64,000 nucleotides of DNA from positions 1,860,001 through 1,924,000 of the forward strand of contig NZ_JAUSXN010000001.1 in NCBI RefSeq assembly GCF_030816015.1, written 5' to 3'. The notes under the pieces were generated by a model. That model had not been told where the DNA came from. It did no database searches and saw only the letters and a list, made by a program, of their open reading frames with translations. Positions 9,210 to 17,824 of this stretch are shown here, in pieces. The stretch's first letter is position 1. Each line of letters starts with the position of its first letter. A program made the position numbers and the translations under genes. The DNA is from Pedobacter sp. W3I1. Its GTDB lineage: Bacteria > Bacteroidota > Bacteroidia > Sphingobacteriales > Sphingobacteriaceae.

Positions 9210-12200
9210 ATGAATTGTGCGCAGAGAATCATATTGTTAATTGGATTGATTTTTCCGCTAGGCATATACGCACAAACGAAGGTTACCTTAAATTTTACCG
9301 GGGCCAGTTTTGAACAAGTAATAGCAGCCATACAGCAACAAACCCTTTACCATTTCGCATACGGCGAATCTAAAATCCCTAAACATCAGGTATCCATCAA
9401 GGTAGAAGAAGAGGAAGCCATAAAGGTGATCGATCAACTCCTGCTTGGTAGTGGTTATACTTATTCTTTGCTGCCCAATCATTTAATCGTGATCAGAAAA
9501 AATGCCGAAGAAAAAATGGATACAGATAGCGTCCGTTTTTTAAAAGAAGTGGTGATTACGGCATTGGGTATCGAAAAAGACAACCATAAAGTTGGCTATG
9601 CTTTAACTACCATTAAAGGTTCTTCTATCACCAAAGCAAGAGAAAGCAATCTGATTATGGCGCTACAGGGAAGGGTAGCCGGACTAAACATTACCGGTGT
9701 AAACGGTGGCCCGGGCTCAGCCGCGCGGGTTCTCATTCGGGGTGTTTCAAGTATGACTGCTGCTTCTCCATTATTTATCGTAAATGGTGTACCCATTGAT
9801 AACAGCATCAGGGGAAGTGCAAATGAATATGGCGGGGCTGATTATGGCGATGGCATTAGTAATATCAATCCAGACGATATCGAAACGATAACCATATTAA
9901 AAGGGTCGGCTGCTTCAGCTTTATATGGTGCCAGGGCTGCAAATGGCGTGATCCTCATCAATCTGAAAAGTGGAGGAGAGGATACCAAAGCTAAGTTCGA
10001 GTACAATACTAACCTGGCTTTTGATGTTCCGGTTAATTCAACCGATTTTCAATATTTGTATGGGCAAGGATCTCAGAACAAACGTCCTGCCAATCTGTAT
10101 AACGCCATTTCTACCGGTTTATTAAGCTGGGGAGAAATGATGGACGATAAATTAACACCGCAGATAGATGGTTCTATGCGGCCTTATTCCCCTGTTAAAA
10201 ACAACATTCAGACTTTTTACCGTACTGCTCCGGCATTTATCAATACCCTTTCACTGGTTGGAGGAAATACGAAGAACAACTATCGTGTTTCCGTTTCCAA
10301 TTTAGATTATAATTCAGTTTTAACTAACGGGACTTTAAACCGTAAAACGTTAAATTTTTATGGTACAGTGGCCCTAAGCCCCAAAATATCACTCAGCTTA
10401 ACGGGTAATTATATTTATGAATGGAATAAAAACAAGAGTTACCTTAGCGATGGTCCGTTAAATCCTAATTATGGAATTGCTGCCCTGGCTACCAGTTTAG
10501 ATCAATCTATTCTGGCACCTGGTTTTGATGCAGAAACTGGTTTCGAGAGTCGCTGGAATGCGGATGAGTACAAAACCAATCCATATTTTTTGATGAACAA
10601 ACAGTCCGATTATGCCAGTCGGAACCGTTATATTTCATCAGCAGTGCTCAAGTATCATTTAGCCAGTTGGGCATCCGTTCAGGGAAGAATTGGTTACGAT
10701 TCGAGTAAAGATGAAGTGGTCAGTATTTTGCCCACCGGAACTGCTTTTTCTATCAACCGGCAGGGTGGTATAAATGCCTACGACCAGAACCGTACTTCGG
10801 AACTCAATAGCGATATCTTGTTCAGTGCCAGCCGGAATCTTGGCGATAAACTGAATCTCGAACTTTCTTTGGGGGCTAATTATCGAGAAAGAAAAGGCAA
10901 CAGCGAAAAGCTAAAAGGCTCACAATTTAAGGTTCCTTATTTATATGTTCCCGAAAACCTGATTACCAGTACCAAAACATTGGCCATCTCCAGGATTGTA
11001 ACGGAATCTGCTTATTACACAGCCGATCTAAGCTATCAGCGCTTTCTTAATTTTTCGGTTACTGGCCGATACGATATCTATTCTACCTTGCCTGCCAATA
11101 ACCGCGGTATTTTTGTTCCAGGCATATCGGGCAGTTTTATTTTTTCGGACCTGTTGAAGTTGAAAGGACTGGATTTTGGTAAACTGCGCCTGGATTTTGC
11201 CAAAACCAGTGGCGAACCCATTGTTCCCTATACCACACAAATTTATTATACCGTAGATAATCAGGTGAATGGTACCCCTGTTGGCAGCTTTTCAGGTGAT
11301 CTGCCCAATTACAATTTAAAACCCTTTACCTTAAACGAAATAGAAGCAGGCCTTGATCTTAAGTTTTTCAACAGCCGCTTAGATATCGATTTTACCTATT
11401 TCAATCGCATTACACACAACGAAATTATCAATGCAAAACAGTCTGTTACCACAGGTTTTACCTCGGCTTACGTTAATCTTGGCGAAACCCGCAATGCAGG
11501 GATAGAACTTGCACTAGGATATACGCCAATCCTTACCACAACAAGCAAATGGCAGATTAACTTTAATCTTACCAAGGTGAAAAATACGCTGCTCTCTATC
11601 GATGGCAACAGTAATTATACCCTTACAGGTACTTATAGGCCGCTAAATGCCAATACCGCATTGGTAGTAGGTAAACCAATTACGCAGATTATGGCTTACG
11701 ATTATCTGCGCGATGCCAGTGGCAATATCATAATCGGATCGGATGGTATACCTAAAAGGGGCAATTTTATTCCCATGGGTGGTACAATGCCTACTTTATA
11801 TGGAGGTATAACCAACAGTTTTATCTACAAACAGTTTAGTTTTTCGTTCCTGATTGATTACCGCTTTGGTAATAAAATTCTTTCGGCAACAGAATATTAT
11901 AGCTATGTACTAGGCTTAAACAAGGCCACTTTAGTAGGCAGACAGACCGGTATTGTTGCCGAGGGCGTGTTAGAAAATGGGCAGAAGAACACGGTTAATG
12001 TTCCGGCTTATGCCTATTACCCTGAACTGGCCACCAATATTTCTGCATTATCGGTACTCAATGGCAGTTTTATCAAGCTGAGGCAGGCCACATTAGGTTA
12101 TTCTTTTAGCGAGCGTTTTTTAAAAAGAACACCTTTTAGTAGTATAGGGATAGATCTGGTCGCACGGAACCTGTTTACTTTGCTTAAATACACTAAAAAT

Positions 12201-12311
12201 ATAGATCCTGAGTCGCAGTTCTCGCCAACATTGGGTTATGCCGGGATAGAAGGGGCTTCATTGCCTGCAACACGTACATTTGGGGTTAATTTTAATTTTA
12301 AATTCAAATAA
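9210..12311 (+). CDS. STN-domain SusC-family TonB-linked transporter/transducer
   Basis: This 1033-residue protein has a signal peptide (residues 1-21) and then an STN signalling domain (about 25-97, VTLNFTGASFEQVIAAIQQQ to NHLIVIRKN). The usual CarboxypepD-regulatory sandwich of SusC proteins is missing: after a 15-residue linker the sequence goes straight to LKEVVITALGIEK and the TonB plug (MALQGRVAGLNITG, LFIVNGVPIDN). The barrel ends FGVNFNFKFK. The STN domain is the part that contacts FecR in the periplasm, so this receptor should both import a ligand and signal to the adjacent FecR/ECF pair. ATG 9210 lies directly after a -7 box. Confidence 0.94.
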   Translation: MNCAQRIILLIGLIFPLGIYAQTKVTLNFTGASFEQVIAAIQQQTLYHFAYGESKIPKHQVSIKVEEEEAIKVIDQLLLGSGYTYSLLPNHLIVIRKNAEEKMDTDSVRFLKEVVITALGIEKDNHKVGYALTTIKGSSITKARESNLIMALQGRVAGLNITGVNGGPGSAARVLIRGVSSMTAASPLFIVNGVPIDNSIRGSANEYGGADYGDGISNINPDDIETITILKGSAASALYGARAANGVILINLKSGGEDTKAKFEYNTNLAFDVPVNSTDFQYLYGQGSQNKRPANLYNAISTGLLSWGEMMDDKLTPQIDGSMRPYSPVKNNIQTFYRTAPAFINTLSLVGGNTKNNYRVSVSNLDYNSVLTNGTLNRKTLNFYGTVALSPKISLSLTGNYIYEWNKNKSYLSDGPLNPNYGIAALATSLDQSILAPGFDAETGFESRWNADEYKTNPYFLMNKQSDYASRNRYISSAVLKYHLASWASVQGRIGYDSSKDEVVSILPTGTAFSINRQGGINAYDQNRTSELNSDILFSASRNLGDKLNLELSLGANYRERKGNSEKLKGSQFKVPYLYVPENLITSTKTLAISRIVTESAYYTADLSYQRFLNFSVTGRYDIYSTLPANNRGIFVPGISGSFIFSDLLKLKGLDFGKLRLDFAKTSGEPIVPYTTQIYYTVDNQVNGTPVGSFSGDLPNYNLKPFTLNEIEAGLDLKFFNSRLDIDFTYFNRITHNEIINAKQSVTTGFTSAYVNLGETRNAGIELALGYTPILTTTSKWQINFNLTKVKNTLLSIDGNSNYTLTGTYRPLNANTALVVGKPITQIMAYDYLRDASGNIIIGSDGIPKRGNFIPMGGTMPTLYGGITNSFIYKQFSFSFLIDYRFGNKILSATEYYSYVLGLNKATLVGRQTGIVAEGVLENGQKNTVNVPAYAYYPELATNISALSVLNGSFIKLRQATLGYSFSERFLKRTPFSSIGIDLVARNLFTLLKYTKNIDPESQFSPTLGYAGIEGASLPATRTFGVNFNFKFK

Positions 12312-12312
12312 G

Positions 12313-13914
12313 ATGGCCATGAGAAAGTTGTGTGTTTTGGGTGCTTTTTTCCTGGCTTTAATGGGCAGCTGTTCTAAGGAAAAGCTGGATGAAATCAATA
12401 CAGATCCAACCAAACTCACAGAAGACAATTATGATCCCAACAGCTTGCTTGCACAGGCACAGTTAAAATATGCCAATTTGGGTTATTACCAGCTGCTGTA
12501 TCAGAGTACTATGATGCAGTTGCTTGCCTCAACTTATTATTATTACAACAATGGTGATAAGTACATCAACGTGGGCAGTTTTACCGATTACCAGGGCCGG
12601 ATTTTTGATGAAGGTTATGCTGACGCTTCTTACATCAGAGAGATGCAACGACTGGCCAGATTAAAAGATCCGGTGGCCTATAAAAACCTGATTGCGATTG
12701 GTGATATTATGTTTGTATTGATTTTGCAACGGATTACCGATACTTATGGCGATGTTCCTTACTCGCAGGCTGTTAAAGCGATGCAAGGTATTAAATATCC
12801 TGTTTACGACCGTCAGGAAGATATTTATAGCCACATGCTGAACGATCTCGAAACGGCTACCGCGCAACTGGATGCCGAAAAACCTGGACCAAGCGCTGAT
12901 CTTTTTTATAAAGGCGATATCGGTAAATGGAAAAAATTTGGTTATTCGTTAATGCTTAGGATTGCCATGCGATTAACGAAAGTAGATCCGGAGAAGGCCA
13001 AAATTTGGACCGAAAAGGCTGCGGGCAAAACTTTTACCAGTATCAATGACAATGCGATTCTTTTAACCGATGCTTCCTCTTTTAACAGCCAAAATGGAAC
13101 ATCGCTTGCTTTAAGAACATTTTCCGACTATTTGGAAGTACGGTGGAGTAAAACCTTAATCGATCAGTTAAAAAATACCAACGACCCCAGGTTGGAAGTG
13201 ATAGGTGAAGTACCAAAAGACGGATTGGCTAAAAATGCAGATCAGAATTTAAGCGGAAATACCGATGCAGCTGTTCAGCTTGGGTTGCCAAATGGATATG
13301 ATTTACAGGGTGGGGCAACAGATATCAGCCATTCACCAAACTATCCGGGTGGTACGGGTACCGGAAGCGATTTTGCCCCGCTCGGAAAATACTCCAGACC
13401 ACGGACTAGCATGTACCTTAAACTGGGTGGGCCGATCTTTATTTTGAGTTATGCAGAAACTGAACTTTTACTGGCCGAAGCTAAGGTGAGGGGTTGGAAT
13501 ATTAATGGAACGGCCAAACTACATTATTCCAACGGATTAACAGGAGCCATACAATCGCTCGCACAGTTAGATCCTCTGGCTGCGGTTGATGCCAATAAAA
13601 TCACCACCTTTGTTAACCAGAACCCGCTTGATGAAAGCAGTACACAAAGCGCCTTAAGTGCCATAAATCTGCAATACTGGGTAGCTACTGGTACCAATTT
13701 TAATTTTATAGAAGCCTGGCTAAACTGGAAAAGGAGCGATTATCCTAAACTCATCCCCATAAACTACAAAGGCAACGTTACCAATGGCACCATTCCCCGC
13801 CGGATGATCTATCTTTCGACAGAGGTGCTAAACAACCCCCAAAATTATAAAGATGCTGTAGCCAGAATAGCTGGAGGCGATGTACTTACCTCAAGGGTTT
13901 GGTGGGACAGATAA
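12313..13914 (+). CDS. SusD/RagB-family outer membrane lipoprotein (SusD-like_2 type)
   Basis: I start this gene at ATG 12313 (another ATG lies at 12319), just after the SusC stop at 12311. A longer frame from TTG 12280 would overlap SusC and put polar residues before the signal. The product is about 533 residues, with lipobox LMGSC and Cys20. The segment EINTDPTKLTEDNYDPN and the core LMLRIAMRLTKVDPEKAK are typical of the subfamily, as is the end ARIAGGDVLTSRVWWDR. It is the surface partner of the STN-SusC upstream. The shared motif with the other SusD in this window (MRI/MRL..KVDP.KA) indicates the two belong to the same subfamily. Confidence 0.93.
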   Translation: MAMRKLCVLGAFFLALMGSCSKEKLDEINTDPTKLTEDNYDPNSLLAQAQLKYANLGYYQLLYQSTMMQLLASTYYYYNNGDKYINVGSFTDYQGRIFDEGYADASYIREMQRLARLKDPVAYKNLIAIGDIMFVLILQRITDTYGDVPYSQAVKAMQGIKYPVYDRQEDIYSHMLNDLETATAQLDAEKPGPSADLFYKGDIGKWKKFGYSLMLRIAMRLTKVDPEKAKIWTEKAAGKTFTSINDNAILLTDASSFNSQNGTSLALRTFSDYLEVRWSKTLIDQLKNTNDPRLEVIGEVPKDGLAKNADQNLSGNTDAAVQLGLPNGYDLQGGATDISHSPNYPGGTGTGSDFAPLGKYSRPRTSMYLKLGGPIFILSYAETELLLAEAKVRGWNINGTAKLHYSNGLTGAIQSLAQLDPLAAVDANKITTFVNQNPLDESSTQSALSAINLQYWVATGTNFNFIEAWLNWKRSDYPKLIPINYKGNVTNGTIPRRMIYLSTEVLNNPQNYKDAVARIAGGDVLTSRVWWDR

Positions 13915-13982
13915 TAACCGGAGGTAAGTCTAATAAAGACATTTTGCAAGATAAGTGCTTTTTATAGCTGAAGCAGGCTGCA

Positions 13983-14480
13983 TTAAAATTCATACATATT
14001 ATTCGCCCGTAAGTTTTCGATTGCTATTTCGGCATCGGCCAGTAGCGGCTGTTGTTTTCGCGTTTCTTCTTCAATCGCGATTAAGGGCTTATGTCCGTAT
14101 TGATTAAAAAATGATCTGGTATGCGCTTGATAGTCCCTTAAAAAATCAGTTAGAGAAGTTATATCTGCATCGAAGCCTTCATTTTCAAAGTTAAACTGAC
14201 AAGAACTTTTGTAAGAGATAAATACGTCATCACCTTCTTCAAATGAAATGGCGACGCTGTATTTACCCGGGCCAAGGTGGGTAACAACTTTTTTTTCGTT
14301 GGTACTACCTACATTATAAACAATATCGAATGAGATGTACATTGTGTTTAAAGCCCCTACCTTCTCGCCGGTAATTTCAAAGCCTGATGAGTAGCACCTA
14401 TCTGTTTGGCTTTCTGAAAGAAATTCATCATTATAGATGTACTCATTTACGCTGATCGGCTGTACATTAAATATTTTCAT
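13983..14480 (-). CDS. Hypothetical protein (165 aa)
   Basis: I do not recognise this protein. It has no signal peptide or TM segment and is acidic. The N-terminal half alternates hydrophobic and polar residues like a beta-sandwich (TMYISFDIVYNV, GKYSVAISFEEGDDVFISY), and the C-terminal third is helical (TDFLRDYQAHTRSFFNQYG, EDETRK-like, LADAEIAIENLRAN). It is convergent with the upstream SusD and stands alone. ATG 14480 is the first start in a clean frame. A role cannot be inferred. Confidence 0.6.
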   Translation of the reverse strand: MKIFNVQPISVNEYIYNDEFLSESQTDRCYSSGFEITGEKVGALNTMYISFDIVYNVGSTNEKKVVTHLGPGKYSVAISFEEGDDVFISYKSSCQFNFENEGFDADITSLTDFLRDYQAHTRSFFNQYGHKPLIAIEEETRKQQPLLADAEIAIENLRANNMYEF

Positions 14481-14702
14481 AGGAACTTATTTTAAAGAGA
14501 TAGATTTTGTCGTTTCGTGAAGCCATGGGTGTAAAAAGTATTTCTTTATAGTTTATTTAACCACCAAGGCACAAGGATACATCTCCCGAAGATAAAAAAT
14601 CCCATCGAAATATCTGCCCACAGAGCAGAACTGATAGTAGGTGAGCTTCTTTAATAATAGTATAGATTGATCACTTCGGTGGTTGGAATCAGTTTAATGT
14701 GG

Positions 14703-14948
14703 CTATAAATATCTAATGTGTTTTTTTTTCTTTCCATGGTTTATGCCTTTGATCATCAGGTGTATGCCCAGAAATAAAAGAATAGCGGAAATAATTATCC
14801 CAATCGCTATGGGCAAAAAAATAGCTGCTGATGCGAAGAACTCGCGCCAGAGCACACGGGGATAAAAAAAGTAAGTTAGTATCAAAAATCCTAGTAACAT
14901 TAAGATGGAGAAAAAATAAAGGGTTTTAGGTGTCGAGTTGGTTTTCAT
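14703..14948 (-). CDS. Small two-helix membrane protein (81 aa)
   Basis: This 81-residue frame encodes two clear TM segments, about residues 10-28 (LYFFSILMLLGFLILTYFF) and 38-68 (SAAIFLPIAIGIIISAILLFLGIHLMI), and a basic C-terminal tail (GKKKKH). The pattern favours a real inner-membrane protein. No family is recognised, and there is no operon partner within 200 nt on the same strand. Confidence 0.5.
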   Translation of the reverse strand: MKTNSTPKTLYFFSILMLLGFLILTYFFYPRVLWREFFASAAIFLPIAIGIIISAILLFLGIHLMIKGINHGKKKKHIRYL

Positions 14949-15010
14949 GTTATTTAGATAGGTGTTAAATGATAAGAGTAGGTATTTTGCGTCAAATCCA
15001 TACGCGTCTC

Positions 15011-15205
15011 CTACGGTAAGCCAGCTTCGGTCTTTTCTGTGCAGGAGTGGATCAAGACAACTGAAAAATAGTTGCTGCAGCCAGCAGGCAACATTGTTTT
15101 GCCTGTAGCCCTTACCTTTCCATAAAAATAGCTTTTAGCACTTTCGGATGGAAGATGTTTATTGTACCATTCGTTGTGTCGGTTATAGCTTTCATTATGG
15201 CGCAT
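15011..15205 (-). CDS. Doubtful small ORF (64 aa)
   Basis: The frame starts at ATG 15205 with His/Asn/Tyr repeats (RHNESYNRHNEWYNKHL) and ends with CSNYFSVVLIHSCTEKTEAG. The composition is odd, with no signal, TM or domain. It may be a gene remnant or a non-coding stretch. It is listed because nothing else explains this 200-nt region upstream of the sigma gene. Confidence 0.2.
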   Translation of the reverse strand: MRHNESYNRHNEWYNKHLPSESAKSYFYGKVRATGKTMLPAGCSNYFSVVLIHSCTEKTEAGLP

Positions 15206-15298
15206 TGATCAGTGTTTATAAGATCATACGAAGCCAGTACTGAAAACGCTTGGTCGAAAAATAAAATGGAGCAATAAAAAATAAATTAATTTTAACCC

Positions 15299-15351
15299 AG
15301 CGTTTTTCATATCTACTGCGTAACCTTGTTATAACACCATGAAAAAACGCT
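15299..15351. promoter_or_regulatory. Inverted repeat upstream of the second ECF sigma gene
   Basis: Arms AGCGTTTTTCAT (15299-15310) and ATGAAAAAACGCT (15339-15351) are complementary except for one extra A. They flank GTAACCTTGTTATAAC, which could contain a promoter. The downstream ATG is 15 nt after the right arm. This could be an operator or an mRNA leader hairpin; function is inference. Confidence 0.35.
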
Positions 15352-15366
15352 TACCGAACCTAATGG

Positions 15367-15942
15367 ATGAACCTTTTTTTTAAGCAGGATACTAAACTAA
15401 TCAAAGGCTGCAAGGCCAATGAGCGGCAAGCACAGGAAGGTCTCTATAAGCTTTACTACGCCGATATGCTGCGTATATGTTTTCGTTATTTAAAATCAGA
15501 TGATCTGGCGCATGATGCGCTGAGCGTTGGTTTTTTGAAGGTTTTTCAGCATATCCATACTTTCGATGCTAAAAAAGGAGAATTTGGTGCCTGGATTAGG
15601 ACAGTGATGGTAAGGTCTTGTATTGATATTGGCCGAAGAGAGGCGAAGTTTAATGAAACGATCAGCTCAGATGAAATAGAGGAAATCTTTATCCAGCCGT
15701 CCGTGTTAGATAAACTTTTTGTAGAAGATCTCCTAAAATTGATACGCTTATTGCCAATCGCTACGCAGTTGGTTTTTAACCTTTCAGTAATAGATGGCTA
15801 TTCGCATAAGGAAATTGGAGAACATTTGAATATTACCGAGAGTACATCAAGGTGGCACCTCTCTGAAGCAAAGAAACAGTTGAGGAAAATGTTAGCTTCC
15901 TCAGCAATTGATAAACCAACTGAAAACATAAAAAGAAGATGA
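15367..15942 (+). CDS. ECF-family RNA polymerase sigma factor
   Basis: This 191-residue sigma factor has region 2 at about residues 24-90 (LYKLYYADMLRICFRYL, ALSVGFLKVFQHIHTFD, FGAWIRTVMVRSCID). Region 4 is at about 120-175, with the helix-turn-helix DGYSHKEIGEHLNITESTSR and the end WHLSEAKKQLRKML. Its stop codon overlaps the start of the next gene by four bases (ATGA), which indicates translational coupling with the membrane-spanning partner. I choose ATG 15367; an out-of-frame ATG lies 4 nt upstream. No FecR or SusC gene is linked, so this belongs to a different signalling type from the sigma at 7477. Confidence 0.92.
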   Translation: MNLFFKQDTKLIKGCKANERQAQEGLYKLYYADMLRICFRYLKSDDLAHDALSVGFLKVFQHIHTFDAKKGEFGAWIRTVMVRSCIDIGRREAKFNETISSDEIEEIFIQPSVLDKLFVEDLLKLIRLLPIATQLVFNLSVIDGYSHKEIGEHLNITESTSRWHLSEAKKQLRKMLASSAIDKPTENIKRR

Positions 15943-17438
15943 AAAATTCAGCATGGTATCATAAACTCTGGCGCAATAAATTCGATAGTCTTCCAATTCA
16001 GGATGCTTCGGACGCTTCATGGGCGGGTATGCACAAACTGCTTAACGAGCAGATGCCGATTAGTACGATCGGTGGCCATGGCCCTAATTTATCTACAGGA
16101 GCCAAACTGTTTAAAATAATTGGATATACATTGTCTGTAGCTGCTACGGTTTCTACTGTAGGCTACTTTGCAGTTCTGAAATCAAAAAATAAACAGAAAG
16201 AGATAGAAAAGAAAGTTAAACCCGTAATTCTGGATTCAATAGTTGTTGATAGTAGCAAGGTGATAAATTACAGCAATTTGGCCGATACAATAATTAGTAA
16301 GGATAGTGTTGATCGGGATGGAAATGCAGTTAATGATCTTGCTGAACAAAATAAAAATATTAACAATGAATCTGTTCGGGATGTAAAACGGGTGAATAAC
16401 ATTGAAAATGTTATTTCATCTGCCGCTAAACCGAATGCTGTTTCTCCCATTAAAAACAAATACGATGATACACAAAGAAGTGATCATTTTGGACGATTTG
16501 AAAATTTAAGTTCGAGCTCATCAAAGCTTAGCTCAAGAGTTGATGATCATAAATCTAAAGGCGGGAATGCTTATCATTCATTTATAAACGGACAAAATCT
16601 GTTATTAATGCCGAATCGTGATCAGGAAACAAATGAAGTTTTTAAACGACCTGCTTCACCTGTTTCCATTTTAAACCAAAGGGCTGTTTTACAAACCTAT
16701 GCCCCTGTCAATTCACAAAGTGCACCCTCAATAAATAACAATAGGAGGGGAAGCAAAAATAAAGCAGACCGCACCACTGGTAAAACCCCGAAAGTAAAAA
16801 ATGTCAAATCACCAAAAACCAAAACGAGTAAAATTAAAAAGGAAAGCGAAATTATAGTGCCTATATATAGTTATGGTGTAACAACAGGAATGAATGTGCA
16901 AAAAGGCAACAGTAGTTTTTATGCCGGCATATCGGGTGCTTATTCATTAAGTAAAAAATGGCAGCTTTCTGTTGGCGTAAATGTTAATAGCTATCAAAAA
17001 ATTGCAGGAGAATTTACACATCCAAGTTATTACCGTCCCGATTCGTTACCGCCGTTTACAATTGCAGCTACGCGAAAAGTGATTACAGTAGATATTCCTT
17101 TAACAGCAGCCTATAGGCTTTCAAAACATATCAGTGTTAAAGCAGGTCCGGTAATTAGTTTTGTGGGCAAGCAGTCTGCAATGATAACCAGATTAAACCC
17201 AATAGCTGATCCACGCGATACGTTGTACCATAGCAAGCAAATCGACTCGACCTTGGTAAATACAGTAAGCAATAAGGTAAATATAGGGTTAACAGGCGGC
17301 ATCAGTATTCACATTAAACAATTTGATATCAATGGAAGCTACCAATGGTTAACTCCATATAAGGTGAGCAATAGTTTGGGCTCTTTTAAACAGACCAATC
17401 AGGTTTTTAGGATTGGGCTAGGTTATCGGTTTAAATAA
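15939..17438 (+). CDS. Putative dual membrane-spanning anti-sigma factor (cytoplasmic head, TM helix, linker, outer-membrane barrel)
   Basis: The 499-residue protein has four parts. Residues 1-56 are a cytoplasmic head (WYHKLWRNKFDSLPIQD, SWAGMHKLLNEQMP). Residues 58-80 are one TM helix with no cleavable signal (LFKIIGYTLSVAATVSTVGY). Residues 81-305 are a polar linker rich in Ser, Asn and Lys (LSSSSSKLSSR, KTPKVKNVKSPKTK). Residues about 306-499 are a beta-barrel of the outer-membrane type (alternating strands, ending FRIGLGYRFK). Such a chain could cross both membranes. The coupled sigma gene (4-nt overlap) supports an anti-sigma role. Proteins of this design have been described in Bacteroides thetaiotaomicron as dual membrane-spanning anti-sigma factors. 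The alternative is a plain outer-membrane protein with an unusual N-terminus. Confidence 0.75.
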   Translation: MKNSAWYHKLWRNKFDSLPIQDASDASWAGMHKLLNEQMPISTIGGHGPNLSTGAKLFKIIGYTLSVAATVSTVGYFAVLKSKNKQKEIEKKVKPVILDSIVVDSSKVINYSNLADTIISKDSVDRDGNAVNDLAEQNKNINNESVRDVKRVNNIENVISSAAKPNAVSPIKNKYDDTQRSDHFGRFENLSSSSSKLSSRVDDHKSKGGNAYHSFINGQNLLLMPNRDQETNEVFKRPASPVSILNQRAVLQTYAPVNSQSAPSINNNRRGSKNKADRTTGKTPKVKNVKSPKTKTSKIKKESEIIVPIYSYGVTTGMNVQKGNSSFYAGISGAYSLSKKWQLSVGVNVNSYQKIAGEFTHPSYYRPDSLPPFTIAATRKVITVDIPLTAAYRLSKHISVKAGPVISFVGKQSAMITRLNPIADPRDTLYHSKQIDSTLVNTVSNKVNIGLTGGISIHIKQFDINGSYQWLTPYKVSNSLGSFKQTNQVFRIGLGYRFK

Positions 17439-17460
17439 GTACATAATTTAGATGAAAGGT

Positions 17461-17668
17461 CGTCATCGCGAGAAGGAACGACGAAGCAATCTTTTATCCT
17501 TGTCACTCTGAGGGTAGTCGAAGAGCCTTTTTTAGTGTCATCAAACCAATATGATGGATCCCGAAAAGTTCAGAATGACGATCGCATTCTGTTGGTCAGT
17601 GCCTCACCGACCGATAGGTAAGTTTTATTTTTAGAGTCGTCACCCTGAATTTATTTCAGGGTCTATCT
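17461..17668. repeat. Cluster of dispersed repeat half-elements
   Basis: The 386-nt gap after the anti-sigma gene has no gene. It contains a half copy of the GTCATTGCGAG family (17461-17495), a GTCANNCTGAG...GTCGAAG copy (17501-17527) and a CGTCACCCTGAATTTATTTC arm (17638-17668). Two terminators follow. Confidence 0.6.
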
Positions 17669-17721
17669 TCCAGGAAAGATGTGGAGTTGCATTAAGCAAA
17701 GGGCTAAAATAAATCTATTAA

Positions 17722-17759
17722 AAAAGATGCCTCTCGATATCTATCGTGAGGCATCTTTT
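17722..17759. terminator. Long bidirectional hairpin
   Basis: Arms AAAAGATGCCTC (17722-17733) and GAGGCATCTTTT (17748-17759) pair fully, and the inner CGATA/TATCG extends the stem. The A-run on one side and T-run on the other suit termination in both directions between the plus-strand anti-sigma gene and the minus-strand barrel gene. Confidence 0.75.
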
Positions 17760-17770
17760 GCTCTTAAAAA

Positions 17771-17815
17771 ACTTCCGAAATCTACCATGACATGGCCCGG
17801 CAAAACTTCGGAAGT
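17771..17815 (-). terminator. Intrinsic terminator of the barrel/TPR operon
   Basis: ACTTCCGAA (17771-17779) pairs with TTCGGAAGT (17807-17815). On the minus strand the stem is followed by TTTTTT, and it begins 10 nt after the stop codon at 17825. Confidence 0.75.
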
Positions 17816-17824
17816 CTCTTTATT

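Noticed and set aside
12280..12312. TTG start for the second SusD gene, overlapping SusC
   Set aside because: It would place polar residues before the lipoprotein signal; ATG 12313 or 12319 gives a clean lipobox with Cys near residue 20.
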